A DNA stretch of 64,000 nt, from assembly GCA_950097015.1 (NCBI GenBank), contig CATNEN010000034.1:7148501-7212500 (forward strand), given 5' to 3'. The notes below the pieces were generated by a model that was given only the letters and a program-made list of their open reading frames with translations, had not been told where the DNA came from and ran no database searches. Numbering within the stretch: position 1 is the first letter of the stretch; each line of letters starts with the position of its first letter. The position numbers and the translations under genes are program-made. Positions 49,601-54,140 of the stretch are shown here, piece after piece. The DNA comes from Macrostomum hystrix (Eukaryota > Platyhelminthes > Macrostomidae).

Positions 49601-50638
49601 AATTTTCCATCTCTGCAGGCCTTTAAAAGTTTTCCATACGAGATGTTGGATAGAACCTGCACGGCTGGTTCTAATAGCTTTGAATAATATCGATTTGTCA
49701 TAACAGTCGCTTGGAAATTGAATGGCCGAGAACTAACAAAGCACAAGGGGGTCGGTGGCAGAGCGGTCTAATGCGTTTGCCTCTCGCACCAATGTCCCTA
49801 GGCTCGATTCTGCGGCGAGGCCACATTTGTTTGAGAGAACGCTTGGGGGCTTGTCATGCAATTTATGCCCTTAAGGGGCAGCCCTTCAAGGCACAGTGAA
49901 AAGTCAGGGCAGATGTACACACCTGTGTGAGCGTGCGCCTGTGTACGGTATCTGTGTACGTGTGTGCTCAGGAGTCAGCGGAATGGGCAGAACTCCATCC
50001 TCGCTGACTGTGGGTCTACTGTCACCAAATGATGTGCCGCTGCCCACAGCCCTCCTGCAGTTATTATTTATTATTACTATTAACAAAGCACACGTGCATT
50101 CTATTATTATTCTTTCAATCCGCCAGCCAAACTCCGCCGACGTGGCAGCAAGCGATCGATGCAGAGCCGACGACTCGGCAAGTTTGACGCGATCAGCGAG
50201 GAGGGCGCCACTGCCGGGGCGTTCAGCAGCTGCGGCAGCGCTGGCAGCCTTCAGTCGACCTCGGACCAGACAGTCCTGGTAGGCGGCGGCTTCGCGGGCA
50301 GCTCAGCCAACCGGCTGCCAATCCGCTCCTATTCACAGCCTGGCGGCTTCGAGGACTGCTCAAACCGAACGGAGCTGATGCTCAACCCGGCCCAGTTGAA
50401 AACATTCGCGCAGGACGGCGGCGGTTCGCCTACTGCGGCACCGAAGAAGCCAACTGCGACAGGCGGCGGCGTCGTCACAAAGAAGGTCTCTTTCGGCGGC
50501 GAAGAGTCCGTGGACGAAGCGGACGGAGTGTTTGAAGAAGGCGCTTCGCCAAAGAAGCGAACTAAAACGACGCCCGGTACGGCGCCGACCACGACAATCG
50601 CGACTTCATGCGTAGAACGACGCAGCGACCTTGTTTGA
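16897..50638 (+). CDS. TRPC-family cation channel (TRP-gamma / TRPC4-5 type), complete, 11 coding exons, 1021 aa
   Basis: A canonical TRP channel: a plasma-membrane, calcium-permeable, non-selective cation channel usually gated downstream of phospholipase C. Exons: 16897-17421, 25527-26066, 29605-29839, 31219-31341, 36316-36455, 37323-37696, 38737-38837, 46802-46896, 48066-48260, 48472-48697, 50127-50638. All phases agree and the sum is 3066 nt. Order: Gly-rich N-terminus (about 28-67), ankyrin repeats (about 69-225), TRP_2 linker ([20 protein letters not shown]), six membrane segments in exons 3-8, pore region [12 protein letters not shown]6 [14 protein letters not shown] box [10 protein letters not shown] (717-726), the Pro-rich [13 protein letters not shown], then a low-complexity tail. 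The extracellular Cys pair (617, 637) is 19 residues apart, as in insect TRP rather than TRPC4/5. Intron 7 is GC-AG. The start has an in-frame upstream stop. The C-terminal SDLV may be a PDZ ligand. A DSL gene is nested on the opposite strand in intron 7. Confidence 0.95.
17520..18350. repeat. 13-bp purine-rich minisatellite
   Basis: Units of ggtagggtggaga with many variants (gtaagaggga, gggcaga). Plus strand almost pyrimidine-free apart from the single T. Starts 100 bp after TRPC exon 1. Confidence 0.93.
18351..19146. other. TRPC intron 1 unique segment
   Basis: Unique sequence between two arrays. No exon, RNA gene or element recognised on either strand. Confidence 0.4.
19147..19908. repeat. 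8-bp satellite (gagactga)
   Basis: About 95 copies of gagactga with occasional gggagact or agctgagatact variants, in TRPC intron 1. Confidence 0.96.
19909..20440. other. TRPC intron 1 unique segment
   Basis: Unique sequence; nothing recognised. Confidence 0.35.
20441..21835. repeat. 15-bp purine-rich minisatellite (gggagagtggagaga)
   Basis: Near-perfect from about 20540 to 20870, then complex variants with longer super-units (ggggaagataggagtgtgga) to the end. Stop-free in several frames on both strands, giving long spurious reading frames. Confidence 0.95.
21836..22260. other. TRPC intron 1 unique segment
   Basis: Unique sequence with no recognised element. Confidence 0.35.
22261..23430. 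repeat. 15-bp minisatellite (caatgccactctctc)
   Basis: About 78 units with two variable sites (gcc/gtc/gtcg and ctctc/ctcac). All three plus-strand frames are open across the array, which shows the frames are repeat artefacts. Confidence 0.97.
23431..24040. other. TRPC intron 1 unique segment
   Basis: Unique sequence; no conserved frame or RNA recognised. Confidence 0.35.
24041..25475. repeat. 21-bp minisatellite with higher-order structure
   Basis: Unit starts gagaattgagatactgatgg. Variants (agggtcagattt, ggggagaatt, ttactg) recur in a fixed order about every 251 bp (compare about 24170, 24428 and 24679), i.e. twelve units less one base. Ends about 50 bp before the TRPC exon 2 acceptor. 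Confidence 0.95.
25527..26066 (+). CDS. TRPC exon 2
   Basis: Residues 176-355: the last ankyrin repeat ([19 protein letters not shown]), the RCACDECV zinc-binding-like Cys cluster, the TRP_2 domain ([20 protein letters not shown]), and [14 protein letters not shown]. Acceptor ttttcag, donor AAG/GTGAGC, both phase 0. Confidence 0.95.
26165..26785. repeat. 29-bp minisatellite
   Basis: Units of about 22-29 bp built on tcctggttcgattctggcc with an optional actacatgct spacer. Begins 100 bp into TRPC intron 2. Confidence 0.9.
26786..27185. other. TRPC intron 2 unique segment
   Basis: Unique AT-rich sequence; nothing recognised. Confidence 0.35.
27186..27432. repeat. 22-23-bp minisatellite
   Basis: About 11 units of gtactgctacgattccgaga plus aat, with a ccaaatatt variant. 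Confidence 0.9.
27440..27630. repeat. 10-bp repeat (tctcacacac)
   Basis: About 19 units, followed by decayed cattcacac motifs to about 27720. Same base content as the 20-bp array at 28310. Confidence 0.92.
27725..28305. other. TRPC intron 2 unique segment
   Basis: Unique sequence with short frames but no family signal. Confidence 0.35.
28306..29594. repeat. 20-bp minisatellite (ctcacacactcattcacact)
   Basis: About 62 units, the later third with expanded cac runs and cacgctc variants. It reaches within 10 bp of the TRPC exon 3 acceptor, so the array itself forms most of the 3' splice-site region. Confidence 0.96.
29605..29839 (+). CDS. TRPC exon 3
   Basis: [20 protein letters not shown] (pre-S1) followed by S1 ([20 protein letters not shown]) and the start of S2 after [15 protein letters not shown]. 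Donor CTAG/GTGAGA, phase 1. Confidence 0.95.
30130..31132. repeat. 43-bp minisatellite with internal hairpin
   Basis: About 23 units containing caatcccatcagtccattag and gggatttttatcgaagc. AATCCCC at one end and GGGGATT at the other can pair within each unit. Lies in TRPC intron 3. Confidence 0.95.
31219..31341 (+). CDS. TRPC exon 4
   Basis: Completes S2 ([15 protein letters not shown]) and enters S3 ([10 protein letters not shown]). Acceptor caattcag, donor ATCG/GTGAGG, phase 1. Confidence 0.92.
31440..31890. other. TRPC intron 4 unique segment
   Basis: Unique sequence after exon 4; nothing recognised. Confidence 0.35.
31891..32490. repeat. purine-rich array (agagaaggag)
   Basis: Irregular 10-12-bp units of ga and agg, almost free of pyrimidines on the plus strand, in TRPC intron 4. 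Confidence 0.95.
32551..32585 (-). ncRNA. degenerate hammerhead-like motif (Penelope-like element remnant?)
   Basis: The minus strand reads ctgatga, then a perfect 5-bp stem gaatt/aattc with loop ttt, then gaaa and tatc. This copies the ctgatga...gaaa core of hammerheads found in Penelope-like retroelements, but one extra A precedes stem II and stem I has only about two pairs. Possibly a decayed ribozyme; possibly chance. Confidence 0.3.
33000..33177. repeat. purine-rich array
   Basis: gaggagtgaggagtg passing into gagaggagagag units, ending in gagaggacactgccc. The same ending recurs at about 33519. Confidence 0.93.
33201..33345 (-). mobile_element. small pol III-type element carrying a hammerhead ribozyme (Smalpha-like)
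   Basis: The minus strand holds an A-box-like taatggctagagcgc (33306-33320), a hammerhead (33255-33297), and a perfect B-box ggttcgaatcc (33238-33248). A tRNA-like promoter wrapped round a hammerhead is the arrangement known from the Schistosoma Smalpha SINE-like family. Element ends are not defined. Sits between purine arrays in TRPC intron 4, opposite to the host gene. Confidence 0.55.
33255..33297 (-). ncRNA. type I hammerhead ribozyme
   Basis: A self-cleaving RNA motif. Read 5' to 3' on the minus strand: stem I strand actcta (33297-33292), core ctgatga (33291-33285), stem II gctc-caataa-gagc (33284-33271), core gaaa (33270-33267), minimal stem III within acgcgt, cleavage-site C at 33261 (gtc), stem I return strand tggagt (33260-33255). 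Stem I pairs over 6 bp with one G-U. All core nucleotides are present. Stem III is only about two pairs, as in flatworm and Penelope-type hammerheads, which often need dimers to cleave well. Confidence 0.75.
33450..34300. repeat. purine-rich array (gagagga)
   Basis: Over 800 bp of gagagga/gagaaga units, purine-only on the plus strand apart from rare t or c, in TRPC intron 4. Starts with a repeat of the 33127-33177 sequence. Confidence 0.96.
34301..35325. other. TRPC intron 4 unique segment
   Basis: Unique sequence; no exon, RNA gene or element recognised. Confidence 0.35.
35326..36205. repeat. 15-bp minisatellite (gtcgtgcagtcagtt)
   Basis: About 58 units with few variants (gatgcag, caggcag, caatt). 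Ends about 110 bp before the TRPC exon 5 acceptor. Open in several frames on both strands, hence spurious. Confidence 0.97.
36316..36455 (+). CDS. TRPC exon 5
   Basis: Reads [13 protein letters not shown] then [20 protein letters not shown], the S3-S4 region of TRPC channels. Donor AGG/GTGAGC, phase 0. Confidence 0.95.
36520..37312. repeat. pyrimidine arrays, 12-bp then 17-bp units
   Basis: 36530-36955 is ctcatcctctcc or ctaatcctctcc. After a short mixed zone, 37050-37312 is ctcatactctcctctcc. Together they fill TRPC intron 5 and run to within about 10 bp of the exon 6 acceptor. Confidence 0.96.
37323..37696 (+). CDS. TRPC exon 6
   Basis: Residues 522-646: [12 protein letters not shown], the invariant [13 protein letters not shown] linker, S5 ([20 protein letters not shown]) and the extracellular loop with Cys617 and Cys637. 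Donor AAA/GTAAGC, phase 2. Confidence 0.96.
37760..38448. repeat. 15-bp minisatellite (ggggtgagagacaga)
   Basis: About 46 units. One unit lacks a G at about 38170 and shifts the frame; two copies of an agagttaaagataga variant lie 75 bp apart. In TRPC intron 6. Confidence 0.96.
38737..38837 (+). CDS. TRPC exon 7 (pore; non-canonical GC donor)
   Basis: [19 protein letters not shown] is the pore helix region; the exon ends EFVG. No GT donor keeps frame here, but GTTG/GCAAGT is a textbook GC-AG donor and joins in phase 1 to exon 8 (GKLMYGVFS). Confidence 0.92.
38935..40848. repeat. 37-bp satellite with 18-unit higher-order repeat
   Basis: About 52 units containing gaaggaatagagtggattgc, taatccatcccgttgat. 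A variant block (aaggaacaga...cccatggatg) recurs at 39791 and 40457, exactly 666 bp or 18 units apart. In TRPC intron 7, between the GC donor and the nested DSL gene. Confidence 0.97.
40849..41323. other. 3' flank of the nested DSL gene
   Basis: AT-rich sequence beyond the DSL stop codon, probably including its 3' UTR. A minus-strand attaaa at 40935-40940 could be a variant poly(A) signal. The short frame here shows no family signal. Confidence 0.35.
41324..41705 (-). CDS. DSL-protein exon 7 (cytoplasmic tail and stop)
   Basis: [20 protein letters not shown] through an acidic [13 protein letters not shown] to a Pro-rich block ([17 protein letters not shown]) resembling SH3/EVH1 ligands, ending SFSKSGQQ and a stop at 41324-41326. 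Confidence 0.85.
41324..46325 (-). CDS. DSL-domain transmembrane protein without EGF repeats (Delta/Serrate/Lag-2-like), complete, 7 exons, 421 aa
   Basis: Probably a Notch ligand or modulator. Exons (minus strand): 46325-46263, 44844-44720, 44637-44523, 43792-43593, 43158-42894, 42816-42701, 41705-41324; all phases agree, total 1266 nt. Layout: signal peptide [20 protein letters not shown]; an MNNL-type N-terminal domain (about 22-165; [37 protein letters not shown]); a DSL domain (about 170-213) with six Cys at 177, 186, 190, 199, 207 and 212 ([22 protein letters not shown]); an Ala-rich linker; a transmembrane helix (about 262-286); basic stop-transfer RHRFGKPKK; and a Pro-rich tail. Known Delta and Jagged ligands carry EGF repeats between DSL and membrane; none is present here. 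The DSL is short, lacking the usual GHY and final GW. The gene is nested antisense in TRPC intron 7. DSL identity is strong; a Notch role is inferred. Confidence 0.86.
41735..42645. repeat. 20-bp minisatellite (cctcactcctcacccagcca)
   Basis: About 45 units, with ctaacacct as the common variant. Fills intron 6 of the nested DSL gene (41706-42700). Confidence 0.96.
42701..42816 (-). CDS. DSL-protein exon 6 (transmembrane helix)
   Basis: SNEDS then [20 protein letters not shown] and [13 protein letters not shown]. Acceptor cccgcag, donor GAA/GTGAGC, phase 2. Confidence 0.87.
42894..43158 (-). CDS. DSL-protein exon 5 (DSL domain and Ala-rich stalk)
   Basis: [20 protein letters not shown] and onward, with all six DSL cysteines, then [12 protein letters not shown] and an Ala/Thr run coded by gca/gct repeats. 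Donor AAG/GTACGT, phase 0. Confidence 0.87.
43313..43575 (+). mobile_element. tRNA-derived SINE
   Basis: Head tggcagagcggttaacacgc (A-box-like), gagctcgattccacagcgag (B-box-like), body gagagaaggcttgaaggctt, and an att-rich end. Sits in intron 4 of the DSL gene, opposite to that gene and parallel to TRPC. The middle is shorter than in the 49746 copy. Confidence 0.85.
43593..43792 (-). CDS. DSL-protein exon 4 (MNNL end)
   Basis: [20 protein letters not shown] through [17 protein letters not shown]. Acceptor aattgcag, donor CAA/GTAAGT, phase 2. Confidence 0.85.
43955..44345. repeat. 14-bp minisatellite (ccctaaccccgaat)
   Basis: About 25 units, decaying at the 3' side into variants with ttctactcccgaattcc. 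In intron 3 of the DSL gene. Confidence 0.95.
44523..44637 (-). CDS. DSL-protein exon 3 (MNNL)
   Basis: [20 protein letters not shown] then [18 protein letters not shown]. Acceptor aatgtag, donor GTT/GTGAGT, phase 0. Confidence 0.83.
44720..44844 (-). CDS. DSL-protein exon 2 (MNNL start)
   Basis: [20 protein letters not shown] then [19 protein letters not shown]. Acceptor ccgacag, donor TTG/GTATGC, phase 2. Confidence 0.85.
44935..46215. repeat. 44-bp minisatellite with higher-order duplication
   Basis: About 29 units containing agattagctacctactccac and atatagaatagtgaatcttc. A distinctive variant (ctctgcatattgaataggga) occurs at about 45414 and 45811, roughly nine units apart, inside a duplicated block. 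In intron 1 of the DSL gene. Confidence 0.96.
46263..46325 (-). CDS. DSL-protein exon 1 (signal peptide)
   Basis: ATG at 46325; 21 residues of hydrophobic leader. Donor GCA/GTGAGT, phase 0. Confidence 0.8.
46626..46660. repeat. (gt)n microsatellite
   Basis: A short gtgtgcgtgtgtgtgtgtgt run in TRPC intron 7, about 140 bp before exon 8. Confidence 0.9.
46802..46896 (+). CDS. TRPC exon 8 (S6)
   Basis: [20 protein letters not shown] followed by [11 protein letters not shown]: the S6 helix and inner gate. Acceptor catttcag, donor GCT/GTGAGT, phase 0. Confidence 0.95.
46912..47300. repeat. 16-17-bp minisatellite (gaggagtgaggtggtt)
   Basis: About 24 units with gggcgagtg and ggaggagtg variants. 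Starts about 15 bp after the TRPC exon 8 donor. Confidence 0.94.
47301..48065. other. remainder of TRPC intron 8
   Basis: Unique sequence except for a short degenerate run of cagccacctcactccgcca at 47875-47990. No exon recognised. Confidence 0.4.
48066..48260 (+). CDS. TRPC exon 9 (TRP box)
   Basis: [20 protein letters not shown] then [16 protein letters not shown]: the TRP helix and Pro-rich segment. Acceptor ctccccag, donor CGG/GTGAGG, phase 0. Confidence 0.96.
48330..48440. repeat. 21-bp short tandem array
   Basis: About five copies of aaatccatccgcctagcaac within the 211-bp TRPC intron 9. Even the gene's shortest introns contain an array. Confidence 0.85.
48472..48697 (+). CDS. TRPC exon 10
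   Basis: [20 protein letters not shown] and [20 protein letters not shown], the C-terminal coiled-coil/rib region of TRPCs. Donor CCA/GTGAGT, phase 1. Confidence 0.95.
48698..49215. other. TRPC intron 10, 5' part
   Basis: AT-rich unique sequence; nothing recognised. Confidence 0.35.
49220..49375 (+). mobile_element. tRNA-derived SINE, 3'-shortened
   Basis: tggcagagtggttaacgcgt, cgagctcgactccgcggcga, cggagagaaggcttttagga, then a jump to tacacacctgtgtgaccgag. Has both promoter-box regions but lacks most of the 3' body. In TRPC intron 10. Confidence 0.82.
49746..50080 (+). mobile_element. tRNA-derived SINE, full length with target-site duplication
   Basis: 335 bp flanked by identical 12-bp taacaaagcaca at 49734-49745 and 50081-50092. 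Head gtcggtggcagagcggtcta is tRNA-Leu/Ser-like (A-box), taggctcgattctgcggcga holds the B-box, then the body (agtcagggcagatgtacaca, ctgactgtgggtctactgtc, gatgtgccgctgcccacagc) and a ttattattta tail. This is the best reference copy of the family here. It ends 46 bp before TRPC exon 11. Confidence 0.93.
50127..50638 (+). CDS. TRPC exon 11 and stop
   Basis: [20 protein letters not shown] leads into a poorly conserved Gly/Ser/Thr-rich cytoplasmic tail ending SDLV and tga. The acceptor lies only 34 bp beyond the SINE target-site duplication at 50081-50092. Confidence 0.9.
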
Positions 50639-50845
50639 CATTCAAGTGACTCCAATCATGACACCCTATATCAGCGGGATAGTCACTTGACACTGTATGT
50701 TGTGACCTGATGGCTTACTTTGAAGTTATCTTTTGCTATTAACTGCTTTGCAATGTCATCTGACCTGATCTTGTCTCATTTGGATTCAGCCCAGATCCAT
50801 AACAATATTCTATTTGAGTTATAAAATATATAACATTATATTTGC
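50639..50845. other. TRPC 3' flank
   Basis: Presumed TRPC 3' UTR; I see no aataaa here. Confidence 0.35.
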
Positions 50846-50965
50846 ATGAGGGCAGTCGGCAATGGCACAATGGCAGTAAGACTACAGTCAGCGAGAAGAG
50901 ATTCTGCCTATTTTGGCACACAGATACCACTCAAACACGCACACAGGTGTGTACATGTGACCATT
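50846..50965 (-). mobile_element. SINE 3' fragment
   Basis: The minus strand reads catgtacacacctgtgtg, ctcgctgactgtagtctta, ccattgccgactgccctc, matching the 3' half of the SINE family. The head is missing. Confidence 0.7.
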
Positions 50966-51730
50966 AGGGATATCTAAAAGCTGACTAAATCCCATTAGGG
51001 ATATCCAAAAGCAGTCTAAATCCTATTAAGGATATCCAAAAGCTGTCTAAATCCTATTAGTGATATCCAAAAGCTGTCAAAATCGCATTAGGGATATAAA
51101 AAAGCTGTCTAAATCCCATTAGGGATATCTAATAGCTGCCTAAATCCCATTAGGGATATCCAAAAGCTGTCTAAATCGCATTAGGGATATAAAAAAGCTG
51201 TCTAAATCCCATTAGGGATATCTAATAGCTGCCTAAATCCCATTAGGGATATCCAAAAGCAGTCTAAATCCTATTAAGGATATCCAAAAGCTGTCTAAAT
51301 CCTATTAGTGATATCCAAAAGCTGTCAAAATCGCATTAGGGATATAAAAAAGCTGTCTAAATCCCATTAGTGATATCCAAAAGCTGTCTAAATCGCATTA
51401 GGGATATCCAAAAGCTGTCTAAATCGCATTAGGGATATAAAAAAGCTGTCTAAATCCCATTAGGGATATCTAAAAGCAGTCTAAATCCCATTATGGATAT
51501 CTAAAAGCAGTCAAAATCCCATTAGGGATATCTAAGTCTAAAAGCTGTCTAAATCCCATTCGGGATATCTAAGTCTAAAAGCTGTCTAAATCCCATTAGG
51601 GATATCTAAGTCTAAAAGCAGTCTAAACCCCATTAGGGATATCTAAAAGCAGTCTAAATCCCATTAGGGATATCTAAGTCTAAATCCCATTCGGGATATC
51701 TAAGTCTAAAAGCTGTCTAAATCCCAGTGA
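50966..51730. repeat. 31-bp minisatellite
   Basis: About 24 units containing attagggatatccaaaagct and gtctaaatccc, with taagtctaaa insertions in the last third. Intergenic between TRPC and EPHX4. Confidence 0.94.
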
Positions 51731-52690
51731 GTTTTGAGAGATTTCCTGCAATTAAAATTCTTTTTTTTTCGCAAAGTTCATCAAGCCACTAAAATCTCGT
51801 GTGTGGAGACACGATTGACCTTTCGTGACCTTGCAAAGACACTGGGTTTCGGCGTGCAATTTCGGCACGTGACCCTACAGGCTGCGATCTCGGTTAAATG
51901 ACTTGATTTTTTGCGATCAACTGTTTAGAAATATCGCCAGCATGTGCGCATCTTATAATGCTACTCTGAGCAAAATGCTGAAGCCTCAACTACTCAAATG
52001 TGTCTCTTTAGGGCACAAATTAGCTGTGTATGCAACACTGATAATGCAAATACTAACTATATCCTTAATTATCGTTGCGACCAATTCGCTTACTGCACTA
52101 CTGCACGGGTAAAGTAGTAGTATAAATTGCTTCAGAAAGATGGCATATTTTATTGATAGAATCGCATTTTAAAGCGATTTATTGTTCATGCGAACTAGCA
52201 TCGACAAGTTGAATTTTTTACTGATTAAGCCTGATGCGAACTTCAAACATCTACGAGTAGATAACTCAAAATCTAATCTAACTACTGTATCTACCGTGTC
52301 CTTTTAATGTCGCTGTTAATTTTTTCGCTAGTACACATCTATTTTGATATTATTAAAATCAAAATACGTACCCACGCTGTTACAGATATTTATCTACTTT
52401 GCGCGTCTGAAAGCATTTTGCGATGAGAATTAAAGATACTGCTTTAAGATTAAAACATTTTTTTCCTATTTTTTCATTGGCAATTTTAGGTCAATATTGA
52501 AACGCAGGCACTGAGCATGATTTCTGTGATTATTGGCACTACTAGTAACCACTGAAGCTTCATTGCACCACATTAGTTAAAAACTACTAGTACGAGCGTA
52601 TTAAGAATATGCTTGTATTTCAAAAATAGCCCTAAAAATCAGCGTATAAAATAATCTGATTTACTGACAGAAATGGGACCATAACAATAA
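51731..52690. other. intergenic, nothing recognised
   Basis: AT-rich unique sequence. A 69-codon open frame at 51903-52112 (+) has hydrophobic stretches but no family signal, and I do not call it a gene. Confidence 0.4.
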
Positions 52691-52694
52691 CACA

Positions 52695-53620
52695 GACAAC
52701 CATAACAGAAATACCTACACTCAGACCAGCCGTTACAGACACTCTGACCAGCCGTTACAGACACTCAGACCAGCCGTTACAGACACTCAGACCAGCCGTT
52801 ACAGAAACTCAGACCAGCCGTTACAGACACTCAGAACAGTCGTTACAGACACTCAGACCAGCCGTTACAGACACTCAGACCAGCCGTTACAGACACTCAG
52901 ACCAGCCGTTACAGACACTCAGAACAGTCGTTACAGACACTCTGAACAGCCGTTACAGACACTCAGACCAGCCGTCACAGACACTCTGACCAGCCGTTAT
53001 AGACACTCAGAACAGTCGTTACAGACACTCTGAACAGCCGTTACAGACACTCTGAACAGCCGTTACAGACACTCTGAACAGCCGTTGCAGACACTCAGAA
53101 CAGCCGTTACAGACACTCAGAACAGTCGTTACAGACACTCTGAACAGCCGTTACAGACACTCTGAACAGCCGTTACAGACACTCTGAACAGCCGTTGCAG
53201 ACACTCAGAACAGCCGTTACAGACACTCAGAACAGCCGTTACAGACACTCTGAACAGCCGTTACAGACACTCTGAACAGCCATTACAGACACTCAAAACA
53301 GCCGTTACAGACACTCTGAACAGCCGTTACAGACACTCTGAACAGCCATTACAGACACTCAGAACAGCCGTTACAGACACTCTGAACAGCCGTTACAGAC
53401 ACTCTGAACAGCCGTTACAGACACTCTGAACAGCCGTTACAGAAACCGTATTACAGCCCTTACAGACACTGAACAGGCATTTCAGAAACCGTATTACAGC
53501 CCTTACAGACACTCAGAACAGGCGTTTCAGAAACCGTATTACAGCCATTACAGACAATCAGAACAGGCGTTTCAGAAACCGTATTACAGCCATTACAGAC
53601 ACCCTGAACAGCCATTTTTG
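52695..53620. repeat. 22-bp minisatellite
   Basis: About 40 units of cagccgttacagacactctg plus aa, with cagaccag variants early and longer hybrid units (ttcagaaaccgtattacagc) at the 3' end. Confidence 0.95.
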
Positions 53621-53805
53621 AAAATCTGAACAGACATTACAGATACAGATTACAGAAAAACAGACACCCAGACCAGGACAGACACCCAAACCAAACAGAC
53701 AAACATTTTTAACAGGCAAGTGAGACACGCAGAAGAGTTTGGCAGGAATTTCATTTGTACCAGCAGAATGAGTAATTTGGCGGCCGGCATGGATTAAAAA
53801 AATCG

Positions 53806-54140
53806 CTACTCGTCAGAGTCGGACAGGCGATGGCGCCTCGGCCGGTCAGTCGAAGGTGGCAGCAGGTGCTCCAGCAGCAGCCGGTTGACCAGCTGCGGAC
53901 AGTCCTGCTGCAGCCAGTGACTGGCTTCGGGCACCGGACGGTAGGTGAAGCGGCCCCGCAGGCAGTAGTGCCCGGACAATCGAGCGGAAGACTCCGTCAC
54001 GAAGCGGTCTCGGCAGCCGTAGAGCAGCAGCGTCGGCTGCTGGATGGGCGGCGAACGGCGGCCGTCTTTTAGCTCCGACAGCTCCTCGTAGGGATAGCGC
54101 ACACTGGCCCGGAAATAGTTGATAGGGCCAGTCAGAGCGC
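53806..54140 (-). CDS. EPHX4: EPHX4-like exon 5 (acid, base, stop)
   Basis: GALTGPINYFRASVRYPYEE, PTLLLYGCRDRFVTE, VPEASHWLQQDCPQLVNRLL; ends LSDSDE and a tag stop. Acceptor gttttcag. Confidence 0.95.

Noticed and set aside
49746-49830. Functional tRNA gene
   Set aside because: A and B boxes are tRNA-like, but the acceptor and anticodon arms do not fold, and the sequence continues into the SINE body.
51903-52112. Small membrane protein, 69 codons (+)
   Set aside because: No homology, splice context or neighbouring signal; length expected by chance in AT-rich spacer.
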